From: Novosphingobium jiangmenense
GTDB taxonomy: Bacteria; Pseudomonadota; Alphaproteobacteria; Sphingomonadales; Sphingomonadaceae
Direction of reading: 5' to 3'
Assembly (NCBI RefSeq): GCF_015694345.1
Contig: NZ_JADQDC010000001.1
Span: 62,001-126,000 of the forward strand
Length of the DNA stretch: 64,000 bases
Positions within the stretch are counted from its first letter, which is position 1; each line of letters begins with the position of its first letter. The translations under genes were made by a program, and so were the position numbers. Positions 16,776-25,384 of this stretch are shown piece by piece. The notes beneath the pieces were generated by a model. It saw nothing but the letters and a program-made list of their open reading frames with translations. It searched no databases and was not told the DNA's origin.

Positions 16776-17972
16776 TCAGGCGGTTTCCACGGCACCCTGC
16801 CCGATCAGTTCATCGATGCGCTGTGCCGGGTAGCCCAGCTCTTGCAGGATCGCGTGGGCATCGGCGCCGGGTTGGGGCAGGGCCACGCTGCCGCCGGGGC
16901 GCTTGCCGCCCATCTCGAGCGGGATCGTCGGCAGGCGGGTCTGCTTGCCACTGTCGAGCGTGACATCCTCCAGCCCGCCCGAGGCCAGCTGCGGATCGTC
17001 GAACATGTCCTCGGGTCGTCCGATCGGTGCGAAGGGCAGGCCGGTGCCTTCGAGCTTGGCCACGACCTCGGCGCGGGTCATCGATGCCATCAGGGCGCGG
17101 ATCTGCGGCAGGATGCGCTCGCGCGCCAGCACGCGCTCGTTGTTGGTGCGGATCGCCTCGTCGGCCCAGAGATCGTCGAGCGCGAAGAGGGCGCAGAACT
17201 TCTCCCACAGGCTGTCGGAGACGACGCCGATGAATACGGGTTCGTCCTTGGTCTCGAACACGTCGTAGATCGCCCAGGCGGAGATGCGTGCGGGCATCGG
17301 CGCCGCGGCCTTTCCGGTGACGGCGAACTGCGCCATGTGCTGGCCGACGAGGTATACGGTGGTTTCGAACAGGCTGGCGACGACCTTCTGGCCCTTGTCG
17401 GTGCGGTGGCGTTCCTCCAGCGCGGCGAGGATGCCGATCACGCCGAACATGCCGCCGGTCACGTCGACCACGCTGGACCCGGCACGCAAGGGGCGGCCCG
17501 GAGGGCCGGTCATGTAGGCAAGGCCTCCCATCATCTGCGCCACTTCATCGAGCGCGGTGCGGTCCTCGTAGGGTCCGGGAAGGAAGCCTTTCTCGGAGCA
17601 GTAGATCAGGCGCGGGTTGATAACCGAGAGGGCTTCGAACGACAGGCCGAGCCGGTCCAGCGCGCCTGGGCGGAAATTCTCCACCATCACGTCGGCCTGC
17701 GCGCAAAGGTCACGCGCCACGGCCTTGCCCTCGGCCGACTTGAGATCGAGGCAGATCGAACGCTTGCCGCGATTGTACATCGGGAAATAGCCCGCGCCCG
17801 AGCCGAGCAGGCGGCGGGTGCGATCCCCGCCCAAAGGCTCTATGCGGATCACTTCTGCGCCAAGCCCCGCAAGGATGTGGCCGACCGTAGGACCCATGAC
17901 CATGTGGGTGAACTCGATGACCTTGATCCCGGCCAATGGCGTCGGGCCGGTCTGTTCGTGAGCGGGGGTCAA
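16776..17972 (-). CDS. Class III (CaiB/BaiF) CoA-transferase
   Basis: A 398-residue family III CoA-transferase with the N-terminal KVIEFTHMVMGPTVG, the ENFRPGALDRLGL segment and the catalytic Asp in TALDEVAQ near residue 154. Such enzymes move CoA from a donor such as succinyl-CoA to a carboxylic acid. The start is TTG 17972, which overlaps the lyase stop (TTGA); no ATG is near. Directly downstream of an HMG-CoA-lyase-type gene, it most simply activates a hydroxy-diacid for that lyase, as in itaconate/citramalate catabolism. The substrate is inferred. Confidence 0.92.
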   Translation of the reverse strand: MTPAHEQTGPTPLAGIKVIEFTHMVMGPTVGHILAGLGAEVIRIEPLGGDRTRRLLGSGAGYFPMYNRGKRSICLDLKSAEGKAVARDLCAQADVMVENFRPGALDRLGLSFEALSVINPRLIYCSEKGFLPGPYEDRTALDEVAQMMGGLAYMTGPPGRPLRAGSSVVDVTGGMFGVIGILAALEERHRTDKGQKVVASLFETTVYLVGQHMAQFAVTGKAAAPMPARISAWAIYDVFETKDEPVFIGVVSDSLWEKFCALFALDDLWADEAIRTNNERVLARERILPQIRALMASMTRAEVVAKLEGTGLPFAPIGRPEDMFDDPQLASGGLEDVTLDSGKQTRLPTIPLEMGGKRPGGSVALPQPGADAHAILQELGYPAQRIDELIGQGAVETA

Positions 17973-18889
17973 CGGGCAATCCTTTCGGCGTAATCGAGCA
18001 TCGGGCCAGCATCGGGAGTGAAGCCGTACAGCGGCTCATCGGGCAGGGCCTCGGCCAGAATGCTCCGCACAGCGAGCAGCTTTTCAAGATCAATGCCGGT
18101 TTCCAGCCCCATGGAATTGAGCATCAGCACGAGGTCTTCGGTGACGAGATTGCCCGAAGCACCTGGCGCATAGGGGCAGCCGCCCAGGCCGCCCAACGAG
18201 GAATCGAGCGTGGTGATGCCCTCTTCCAGCCCGGCCAGCGCATTGGCGAGGCCCAGCCCGCGCGTGTTGTGAAGGTGCAGCGTGGTCAGCTTGTCGGCAC
18301 CGACAGCGGCCTTGACCTTGCGTACCAGGCGACGGACCTGCGCCGGGTCGGCATAACCGGTGGTGTCGGACAGGCTGAATTCCTGCGCGCCCGCTTCTGC
18401 TGCGGCCACGGCAAGGCGGACGACCTGATCTTCCGGCACTGCGCCTTCGATGGTGCAGCCGAACGCGGTGGACAGGCCGACGGCGAAGTGGACGCCGCCC
18501 TCGCGCGCGATGCGGGCGACTTCGGCGATCTCTGCGAGCATGGCGGGGTGGTCCTTGCGGACGTTCCGCTGCGAATGGGTCTCGCTCATCGAAAACGGGA
18601 TCGAGATGCCGTGGACGCCGGCTTCCACCGCTCGGGCCGCGCCCCTGGCATTGGGGACGAGGGCGACGACGTTCAGTCCTGCGATGCCGCGCGCGAAGGC
18701 GACGATCTCTGCGGTATCGGCCATCTGCGGCAGGAGGCTCGGCGGTACGAAGCTGCCCACTTCGATCTCGCGCACGCCGGCGGCGGCTTCGGCGGCGATC
18801 CACGCCTTCTTCGCCTCGGTCGGCATCACGGCCTTGATCGATTGCAGCCCGTCGCGCGGGCCGACTTCGGAGACGAGAATCCGGGTCAT
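17969..18889 (-). CDS. HMG-CoA lyase-family carbon-carbon lyase
   Basis: A 306-residue TIM-barrel lyase of the DRE-type. It shows VGPRDGLQ (substrate/metal region), EVGSFVPP, HLHNTRGLGLANA with the metal-binding His pair, and the mobile-loop motif GGLGGCPYAPGASGN carrying the catalytic Cys. It cleaves 3-hydroxy-3-methylglutaryl-CoA or a related CoA ester such as citramalyl-CoA. It is coupled by ATGA to leuD-like and by TTGA to the CoA-transferase. The start ATG 18889 is set by that overlap. Confidence 0.93.
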   Translation of the reverse strand: MTRILVSEVGPRDGLQSIKAVMPTEAKKAWIAAEAAAGVREIEVGSFVPPSLLPQMADTAEIVAFARGIAGLNVVALVPNARGAARAVEAGVHGISIPFSMSETHSQRNVRKDHPAMLAEIAEVARIAREGGVHFAVGLSTAFGCTIEGAVPEDQVVRLAVAAAEAGAQEFSLSDTTGYADPAQVRRLVRKVKAAVGADKLTTLHLHNTRGLGLANALAGLEEGITTLDSSLGGLGGCPYAPGASGNLVTEDLVLMLNSMGLETGIDLEKLLAVRSILAEALPDEPLYGFTPDAGPMLDYAERIAR

Positions 18890-19491
18890 GCAGCTTTTCC
18901 AGCGTAGATCCATGGACGGCGGGCGCGGTCGGCTTGCGTCCATGCGTCGATTTCGGGGAGAGACTTGAGCGTCAGCGCGATGGCATCGAGCCCTTCGAGC
19001 AGCATCTGGCGCGGCTCTTCCTCGATGGTGAAGGCGTGGGATTTGCCGTCAGCGGTGACGGTCTGCGTCGTCAGGTCAACGACAAGTTTCTGCCAGCCAA
19101 GGCCGTCGATCGCGGCGCGGTCCAGCGTCACCGGCAGAATACCATTGCGGATGCAGTTGCCGCGGAAAATGGGCGCGAAGCTCTCGGCAATGACGCAGCG
19201 GATGCCGTACTCGGCCAGCGCCCAGACTGCATGCTCGCGGCTCGATCCGCAGCCGAAGTTCGCTCCGCCGAGCAGGATCTGCGCGCCTTGCGCCTCTGGC
19301 TGGTTGAGCGGGAAGGCGGGATCGGGGACGCGCGCCACCGCATCGAGATAGCGCCACGGCGCGAACAGGCCATCGGCAAGGCCGGTGCGCCCGGTGCTCT
19401 TCATTTCGCGGCTGGGGATGATCGCGTCGGTATCGACGTTGTCGCGCAGCAGCGGAACCGCCACCGAGTTCAGCGAAGTGAACGGGGTCAT
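18886..19491 (-). CDS. leuD: Aconitase-family hydro-lyase small subunit (LeuD-type)
   Basis: A 201-residue small subunit of the isopropylmalate isomerase family, with the swivel-domain signatures DNVDTDAIIPS, GANFGCGSSREHA and SFAPIFRGNCIRNG. With the adjacent large subunit it adds or removes water across a branched diacid. The genes are leuCD homologues, but no leuA or leuB is near, and the next genes are a CoA-lyase and a CoA-transferase, so a catabolic hydratase (mesaconate/citramalate or dimethylmaleate-like) is more likely than leucine synthesis. The start ATG 19491 overlaps the large-subunit stop. Confidence 0.9.
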   Translation of the reverse strand: MTPFTSLNSVAVPLLRDNVDTDAIIPSREMKSTGRTGLADGLFAPWRYLDAVARVPDPAFPLNQPEAQGAQILLGGANFGCGSSREHAVWALAEYGIRCVIAESFAPIFRGNCIRNGILPVTLDRAAIDGLGWQKLVVDLTTQTVTADGKSHAFTIEEEPRQMLLEGLDAIALTLKSLPEIDAWTQADRARRPWIYAGKAA

Positions 19492-20861
19492 CGCGCCAGC
19501 TCCCTGGGATCGGCAATCGCTCCTGCAATGGCACTGGCGGCGACCGTTTCGGGACTGGCGATATGGGTGCGGATGCCGGGGCCCTGGCGGCCTTCGAAGT
19601 TGCGGTTGGTGCTGCTGATGGTGCGGGAGCCTTCGGGAAAGCTTTCGCCGCCCGCATAGAAGCACAACGAACAGCCGCTGGCGCGCCATTCGAAGCCTGC
19701 GGCGGTGAACACCTTGTCCAGCCCTTCGGCCTCGGCGGCGCGCTTGACGGCGGAACTTCCGGGGACGACCAGTGCCTTCCTCATCGTGGGGGCGATGTGC
19801 CTGCCGCGCAGGAGATCAGCAGCGCGGCGCAGGTCCGAGAGGCGGGCGTTGGTGCACGAGCCGATGAACGCGGCGTCGATCGGTGTACCGAGCAGAGTCT
19901 GGCCCGCTTCCAGCCCGATATAGGCGTGGGCGCGGTCCGGTCCCTTGGGCACGCTGCCGGTCACGGCCATGCTGTGTTCCGGGCTGGTGCCCCAGCTGAC
20001 CATCGGGGCGATGGTGGCGGCGTCGATGACGATCTCGCGGTCGAAGGTTGCGCCGTCGTCGGTGGTCAGCTTCGACCAGTAGGAAGCATCGAAGCTGGCA
20101 GGAGCATGGCGGCGACCGGCAAGGTATGCGTAAGTCTTGGCGTCCGGCGCGATGATCGCGGTCATGGCGGAGAATTCGGTGGCCATGTTGCACAAGGTCA
20201 TGCGGCCTTCGATGTCGAGCGCGGTGACCGCCTCGCCCGCAAACTCCACCACATGGCCCGCGCCGCCGCCTGCGCCGTAAGTCGCAAGCAGGTGAAGCGC
20301 CATGTCCTTGGGTGTGACGGCGGAGGCGAGCGTGCCATTGAATGTCACGCGCATCGTCTTGGGCCGGTCAAGCCTGAGCACGCCGGTGGCCATTGCATGT
20401 TCGGCTTCGGATGAACCGATGCCCCATGCGAACGCGCCGAGTGCGCCCTGTGTGCAGGTATGGCTGTCCGGCGCCACCAGCGTCGCACCGGGCAGGACGA
20501 TGCCGAGTTCGGGCGAGATGACGTGGGTGATGCCCTGATCGGGATCGTTCACGTCGAACAGGGTGATGCCCGCCGCCTGCGCTGCTGCGCGCGTTTCGGT
20601 GATGAAGGCGCTGCCTCCGGGCATCAGCGTGTCGTCGCCTCGGCCGATGCGGGTATCGACGATGTGGTCCATCACCGCGAACACGCGTGCGGGATCGCGC
20701 ACCGGACGACCGCTGGCCGCCAAGGACTTGAGCGCCGAAGCACCGGTGCGTTCGTGCAGGAACACGCGGTCGATCGCGATCAGGTGAGCGCCGCCAGCGG
20801 TCTGCGCCACGTGGTGCGCATCCCAGATCTTCTCGAACAGGGTCTTCGGGCGCTGGGTCAT
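19488..20861 (-). CDS. leuC: Aconitase-family hydro-lyase large subunit (LeuC-type)
   Basis: A 457-residue large subunit with the family's PDSHTCTQGALGAFAWG motif and 4Fe-4S ligands in GSCTNARLSDL and SGCSLCF. It houses the iron-sulphur cluster that activates the substrate hydroxyl. The N-terminus KTLFEKIWDAH is the standard LeuC start; ATG 20861 overlaps the MDR gene stop (ATGA), and the in-frame upstream extension is discarded. It works with the adjacent LeuD-type subunit; the pathway role is discussed there. Confidence 0.92.
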   Translation of the reverse strand: MTQRPKTLFEKIWDAHHVAQTAGGAHLIAIDRVFLHERTGASALKSLAASGRPVRDPARVFAVMDHIVDTRIGRGDDTLMPGGSAFITETRAAAQAAGITLFDVNDPDQGITHVISPELGIVLPGATLVAPDSHTCTQGALGAFAWGIGSSEAEHAMATGVLRLDRPKTMRVTFNGTLASAVTPKDMALHLLATYGAGGGAGHVVEFAGEAVTALDIEGRMTLCNMATEFSAMTAIIAPDAKTYAYLAGRRHAPASFDASYWSKLTTDDGATFDREIVIDAATIAPMVSWGTSPEHSMAVTGSVPKGPDRAHAYIGLEAGQTLLGTPIDAAFIGSCTNARLSDLRRAADLLRGRHIAPTMRKALVVPGSSAVKRAAEAEGLDKVFTAAGFEWRASGCSLCFYAGGESFPEGSRTISSTNRNFEGRQGPGIRTHIASPETVAASAIAGAIADPRELAR

Positions 20862-21874
20862 TGCTCGGCCAGATCGACCACGACCTTGCCCATCGACTTG
20901 CCCGAAAGCAGCCGCTCGATGCCGTCGTAGATGCCTTCGAGACCCAGATTGCGCTGGCTGTCGAACCGCACCCGTAGCAAGCCGCGCGCGTAGAGGTCGA
21001 ACAACCGGGTGCGGGCATCGTCCCAATGCGCGGTCAGCAGCCCGTTCATGAAGCCGCGCACCGATGCGCCCTTGTAGTAGATGGCATGGGCGATGCGCGG
21101 GGCGGTGACGATTTCGGGCTTGCCCTCGAGGTCTGCCGCCGCGCCGCCGACGACCAGACGGCCGTGGTTGGCGAGGTTGGCGAGGAAGGCATCGAAGATC
21201 GTGCCGCTGACCGTGTCGACCGCGACGTCGATCCCGCGCGGGTATTCGGCGGCGAGTACTGCGCCGACGTCTTCAGAGCGGTAGTCGATCACGCGCTCGG
21301 CGCCGAGCGAGGCGACGAAGGCGCACTTCTCAGGCCCGCCCGCCACGCCGATCACGCGGCAGCCTTTCAGCGCAGCAAGCTGGACGAGGATGTGCCCAAG
21401 GCCGCCTGCGGCCGCCGATATGGCAACGGTCTCGCCGGTCTTCACTTCCCCGATCTGTTCGAGCGCGACGAGGGCGGAGACGCCGGTTGAGGCCAAGGTG
21501 AGATACTCGCGCGTGGCAGCGGGAGCATGGGCGAAGTTGGATGCAGCGCTGGTGTTGGCCTCGCGGTAGCCGCCGGTGAAGCGGACGGAGACCGCTGCAT
21601 CGCCGACGGCAAACTGCTTCACGCCCTCGCCCACGGCCTCGACCACGCCGATGGCTTCGACGCCGGTGAAGGTGGGCAGGGCGATCTTCACGTAATCGAC
21701 GGCATTGCGCGCGATCTGGGTATCGAAGATTGCGTTCACGCCGCAGAACAGGTTGCGCACTCTGATCTCGCCGCGTCCCGGTTCGGTCGCCTGAACGTCA
21801 ACAATGTCGGCGCCCTCGCGGAAGGAGGGCGCGATGCGTTCCAGCCGGATTGCGCGGTAGGTTCCTTCGCCCAT
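20858..21874 (-). CDS. Zinc-independent MDR oxidoreductase (quinone/enoyl reductase type)
   Basis: A 338-residue medium-chain reductase lacking the zinc-ligand cluster. It has the nucleotide motif AAAGGLGHILVQLA, VIDYRSEDV and DTVSGTIFD. The family comprises NADPH:quinone reductases and enoyl reductases. It probably reduces an activated double bond or quinone intermediate. It begins 2 bases after the FAD oxidase stop and overlaps leuC, so it is embedded in the eight-gene operon 23505-14943. Confidence 0.88.
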   Translation of the reverse strand: MGEGTYRAIRLERIAPSFREGADIVDVQATEPGRGEIRVRNLFCGVNAIFDTQIARNAVDYVKIALPTFTGVEAIGVVEAVGEGVKQFAVGDAAVSVRFTGGYREANTSAASNFAHAPAATREYLTLASTGVSALVALEQIGEVKTGETVAISAAAGGLGHILVQLAALKGCRVIGVAGGPEKCAFVASLGAERVIDYRSEDVGAVLAAEYPRGIDVAVDTVSGTIFDAFLANLANHGRLVVGGAAADLEGKPEIVTAPRIAHAIYYKGASVRGFMNGLLTAHWDDARTRLFDLYARGLLRVRFDSQRNLGLEGIYDGIERLLSGKSMGKVVVDLAEQ

Positions 21875-21876
21875 GC

Positions 21877-23505
21877 TCAGTTCCGGCCTTCCCGGATCGG
21901 AAAGCCGAGGCAGCCGGGATTGAACACCCCGCGCGGATCGACCACGGCCTTTACCGCATCGAGCACGTCCTTGAACGCCTCATCGCGGCTTTCGCGGTAG
22001 GCGGTGTACGCGCGGCCGATCTGGAAGTGCGCTGCGCCGTACTTCTTGCAGATGGCCTTCACCTGCTCGCGCGCCTCGGTGACCACCGCGGTAGCTTCGG
22101 CGTTGGGTCCGAGCTGCTTGAGGTTCTTGAGGTGCGCAGGTTCGACCATCGCTTCATGGATCGGGCGGTAGCCTTCGGGCCAGAAGAACACCGGCTCGAT
22201 CACCAGCGCGGTGGTCGAAAGCGAGGAGAACAGGAAGCCGTTGAAGATGCCGTGCTTGTCGAAGGTTTCCTGCATGGAATCGAAGTAGGCGCGGATCTCT
22301 GCGAACATCGCGGGCGCGGTGGAGAGCGAGGCCTGGCCGTGGACCGGCACCCAGCTTTCGCCCTCGGGACCGAGGATCGAGTTCGGCGCGGGGAAGGGCA
22401 TGGCGCGGATGACCTTGGCGATCGAGTTCTCGATCTCCTCGCCCTCGAAGCGGGCGGCAATCTCACGCGCGGTGGCGATGTCGGCAGCAACCGCTTCCTT
22501 GCAGCGCCCCTCTGCCGTGATGTGCAGCGGGTATTCCTCTTCGGGAATGAAGTTGCGCCCGCCGATGGCGATCTTTGCCGCGGCGAGCAGGCCCTTGCCG
22601 AAGGACTTCTCCTTGGCGATGACCTTGCCCAGCGTCTTCACGTCGCTGGCCATCGACATGCGCTTCATGCGCACCTTGGTAAGGCCGGGGTCGAAGCCGC
22701 AGGTTTCGGAGGCGATCCCTGCGCGGGTCATCTCGGCCAGCGCCTGCAGCATGATCTCGCCGGTCTTGAACGAGAACGAGACGGAATCCTCGAAAGCGGG
22801 CGTGCGGATCAGGCGCAGGGTGATTTCGGCCTTGATGCCCAACGTGCCGGAATCGCCCATGAACAGACCGGCAAGGTCAGGCCCGTAGTGGCGATAGTGC
22901 GGCGTATCGCCATCCGGCCCGCGCGCGCCGGTGCGCAGGGTGCGGCCATCGGCCAGGACCATGGTGATCGCCACCACGCTCTCGCTCGACGTGCCGTAGT
23001 GGCCGGCACCGAACATCGCGTTGAGCTGCGAAAGCCCGCCGCCGATGGTCGAATAGATGCCCGACATCGGCCCCCAGAACGGGGTGCGCAGGCCATGCGG
23101 CTTGAGCGCTTCGTTGAGTGCAAGCCAGGTGCAGCCGGCCTCGACCGTCACGGTCATGTCTTCGGGGCTGACCCGCAGCACCCGGTCCATGCGGCGCATG
23201 TCGAGCGTGATCGTGCTGGCAGTGACGGGGGTGTAGCTGCTGGTATAGCTCATTCCCGCGCCGCGCGGCGCGATGTCCACGCCCGCATCGTTGGCCGCTG
23301 CTACTACGGCGGCGAGTTCGGCGGTGTTGGCAGGCGCAACCGAGAGCATCGCGACGTGATCGCCGCGCGCCCAGATGTCCTCGCTGAACAGGCGCAGCGT
23401 GGCCTCGTCCGACGTGACGTGCTCTGCCCCGACGATGCCTTCGAGGCGGGTGCGCAGCTCTGCGGGTGCAGGGACAATGCGGCTGAGGGTCATGCTGTCG
23501 GCCAT
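21877..23505 (-). CDS. FAD-linked oxidase (GlcD/PCMH-type, VAO superfamily)
   Basis: A 542-residue flavoprotein with an FAD-binding PCMH domain (residues about 40-220; PRGAGMSYTSSY, GPMSGIYSTIGGGLSQL, GDSGTLGI) and a C-terminal FAD-oxidase domain ending VVDPRGVFNPGCLGF, as in GlcD and D-lactate dehydrogenases. No export signal is visible. It oxidises a 2-hydroxy acid or a phenolic side chain. I place the start at ATG 23505 rather than 23556. It is the first gene of an eight-gene operon and has inverted repeats upstream (23590-23629). Confidence 0.88.
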   Translation of the reverse strand: MADSMTLSRIVPAPAELRTRLEGIVGAEHVTSDEATLRLFSEDIWARGDHVAMLSVAPANTAELAAVVAAANDAGVDIAPRGAGMSYTSSYTPVTASTITLDMRRMDRVLRVSPEDMTVTVEAGCTWLALNEALKPHGLRTPFWGPMSGIYSTIGGGLSQLNAMFGAGHYGTSSESVVAITMVLADGRTLRTGARGPDGDTPHYRHYGPDLAGLFMGDSGTLGIKAEITLRLIRTPAFEDSVSFSFKTGEIMLQALAEMTRAGIASETCGFDPGLTKVRMKRMSMASDVKTLGKVIAKEKSFGKGLLAAAKIAIGGRNFIPEEEYPLHITAEGRCKEAVAADIATAREIAARFEGEEIENSIAKVIRAMPFPAPNSILGPEGESWVPVHGQASLSTAPAMFAEIRAYFDSMQETFDKHGIFNGFLFSSLSTTALVIEPVFFWPEGYRPIHEAMVEPAHLKNLKQLGPNAEATAVVTEAREQVKAICKKYGAAHFQIGRAYTAYRESRDEAFKDVLDAVKAVVDPRGVFNPGCLGFPIREGRN

Positions 23506-23589
23506 CCTGGATCTTCCACTGTTCGTCCGGACACGGCCTGCCGGCGCCGGAATCAATTGTTATTGGAATATGTCAAACGAGGGCCCGAT

Positions 23590-23629
23590 CTGTCGGACTG
23601 CGCGGGTTGCTGTCCGACAGACGGAGAAA
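23590..23629. promoter_or_regulatory. Operator region upstream of the 23505 operon
   Basis: A perfect 9-base inverted repeat, CTGTCGGAC (23590-23598) and GTCCGACAG (23612-23620), has a 13-base spacer. The second arm also forms TCCG-ACAGA-CGGA at 23613-23625, the window-wide motif. It lies about 85-125 bases before the FAD oxidase gene, in a 128-base gap. Confidence 0.55.
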
Positions 23630-23633
23630 CTGT

Positions 23634-25028
23634 TCACGCATCGGTCAATTGCCGGGCGAGCGCTGCTGCCCCAAGGCCGGCGAGACGGCCGAAAGTGACC
23701 GCCGTGGCAAGGCCCATGGCTGGCAGATAGCCCCAGTGTGCAGGTCCCGAGACCGAGCGCGCGGCGCCGCCTCCGGCAAACAGATTGGGCAGCACCGTGC
23801 CATCGGCGCGCAGCACGCGGGCCTGTCCATCGATCTGCAAGCCACCCTGCGTGTGGAAGATCGCGCCGACGACCTTCACTGCGCGGAACGGTGCGACCGG
23901 CGGCAAGTCTGCGCCCCAGACACGGCCAAACTTATCGGGTTGGCCGCTGGTCTGGGCGATGTGGGCTTCGGCCAGAGTGGCGAAGAGAGCCTCGGCCGGT
24001 ACGCCGATCATTGCGGCGAGTTCTTCCGGGGTATCGGCCTTGCGCGCGGCGTTGAGCGCGATCAGCTGCTGCATCTCGGGGATGTAGTCGGTCTTGCCCT
24101 CGATCCGCGCGTCGAACACCACCCAGACGTGATCGCCGGGCTGGGCGAGGACGGGATGGACCATCCCGGCAATGTCCTCGACCTCGTTGGTGAAGCGCTG
24201 GCCCGCGATGTTTACAAGCACGCCGCCTTCGACCGGAACGCCCGGCGGCACTGGAATGCCCTGCGGTTCGGCAAGCATGGCATAGCCCTGATAGGCGCCC
24301 ATGTCGCCAAGCCCCGCGCCGAGCTGTTGACCCACGGCGATGCCGGTGCCCTGGCTGCCCTCATGTCCGTTGTTCCGGGCGTGGGAGACATCGGGCATGT
24401 GCTGTGCGACCATGGCACGGTTGGCGGCAAAGCCCCCGCAGGCCAGGATCAGCGTTTCGCAGCCGACCAGCTCCTGCGCGCCATCCGGCCGTTCGAGGGT
24501 GACGCCATGAACGCGGCTGGTCTCGTCGGCATGAACTTCGACCAGCTTCGCGCCGAGCAGAACGTCGACGCCCGCATCGGCAAGGCGGCGATGGAGCAGA
24601 TCGACCATGTCCTGCCCACCGTGCCCGCGCCAGCCATGGACGCGGAAAGTGGAATTGCCATAGGCGGGACGGAACCCGGTATCGAGCTCCCACGGCAGGT
24701 CGAGCGTATCGACCATCCAGTCGACCGTCGGCCCGGCATGATCGGCAATGGCGCGGGCGAGGACCGGATCGGTCAGGCCCTTGGTCTTGGCCATTATGTC
24801 GGCGAAATAGGTGTCGGCGCTGTCCTCGATGCCGAGCGCGACTTGCGCCTTCGTTCCGGCAGCGCAGATCAGGCCCTGGCTCATGCCAGTGCTGCCCATC
24901 GGGCGCTCGTCCTGCTCTACCAGCAGCACTTGCGCCCCGGCGTGATGCGCGGAAAGCGCGGCGATGCAGCCGCAGGCGCCGCCGCCGATGACCAGCACCG
25001 GGATGACGTATTCGAAGTCCGGAATCAT
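23634..25028 (-). CDS. FAD-dependent fumarate reductase/ketosteroid-dehydrogenase-type flavoprotein
   Basis: A 464-residue FAD-binding-2 domain protein with the dinucleotide motif VIGGGACGCIAA (residues 13-24), EQDERPMGSTGMSQG, LILACGGFA and a C-terminal LFAGGGAARS motif. The family includes urocanate and fumarate reductases and 3-ketosteroid delta1-dehydrogenases, all moving hydrogens across a carbon-carbon bond next to a carbonyl. The start is ATG 25028, overlapping the 119-residue gene stop (ATGA). It is the third gene of the methyltransferase copy-2 operon. The substrate is unknown. Confidence 0.85.
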   Translation of the reverse strand: MIPDFEYVIPVLVIGGGACGCIAALSAHHAGAQVLLVEQDERPMGSTGMSQGLICAAGTKAQVALGIEDSADTYFADIMAKTKGLTDPVLARAIADHAGPTVDWMVDTLDLPWELDTGFRPAYGNSTFRVHGWRGHGGQDMVDLLHRRLADAGVDVLLGAKLVEVHADETSRVHGVTLERPDGAQELVGCETLILACGGFAANRAMVAQHMPDVSHARNNGHEGSQGTGIAVGQQLGAGLGDMGAYQGYAMLAEPQGIPVPPGVPVEGGVLVNIAGQRFTNEVEDIAGMVHPVLAQPGDHVWVVFDARIEGKTDYIPEMQQLIALNAARKADTPEELAAMIGVPAEALFATLAEAHIAQTSGQPDKFGRVWGADLPPVAPFRAVKVVGAIFHTQGGLQIDGQARVLRADGTVLPNLFAGGGAARSVSGPAHWGYLPAMGLATAVTFGRLAGLGAAALARQLTDA

Positions 25029-25384
25029 GCCTCGCGCGCCAGCTCTTCGCCGACATCGCCCGAGGCGACCTCGGCAGGCGACATCACCGCCTCGTTCTCC
25101 TGCTGCACGATGCGCAGGATGCGGGCGATGAATTCCTGGTTCCACATCTGGCGTTCAGCCGAGGCAGCGCGATCGGGCACGAAGGCGTCGATCTCACCCG
25201 GCGTCAACACGCCCTTGGCCAGCAGCAGGCGCTCCAGCGTATCGCTGCGCTGGCGCGCCACGGCCAGTTCCTGCGCCATGGCCATGGTGATGGCCAGAAC
25301 GCGCTCGACCTGCGGTTCGAGGAAGTAGGGGCGCTTGCCCGCAGGCTTGGCGCCCGCTCCGGCGAGGGCTTCGGCAAAGCTCAT
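25025..25384 (-). CDS. Uncharacterised 119-residue helical protein, methyltransferase partner (copy 2)
   Basis: Paralogue of the 13809 gene and the same length. It is helical, with a probable coiled coil at about residues 30-60 (ELAVARQRSDTLERLL) and the shared FIARILRIVQQENEA helix. It is coupled by ATGA overlaps to both the methyltransferase before it and the flavoprotein after it. The start is ATG 25384, not the upstream in-frame ATG. The function is unknown; the conserved pairing implies a subunit or adaptor. Confidence 0.8.
   Translation of the reverse strand: MSFAEALAGAGAKPAGKRPYFLEPQVERVLAITMAMAQELAVARQRSDTLERLLLAKGVLTPGEIDAFVPDRAASAERQMWNQEFIARILRIVQQENEAVMSPAEVASGDVGEELAREA

Noticed and set aside
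18886..20861. Leucine biosynthesis operon
   Set aside because: LeuC and LeuD homologues are present, but there is no leuA or leuB and the coupled neighbours are CoA-ester enzymes.
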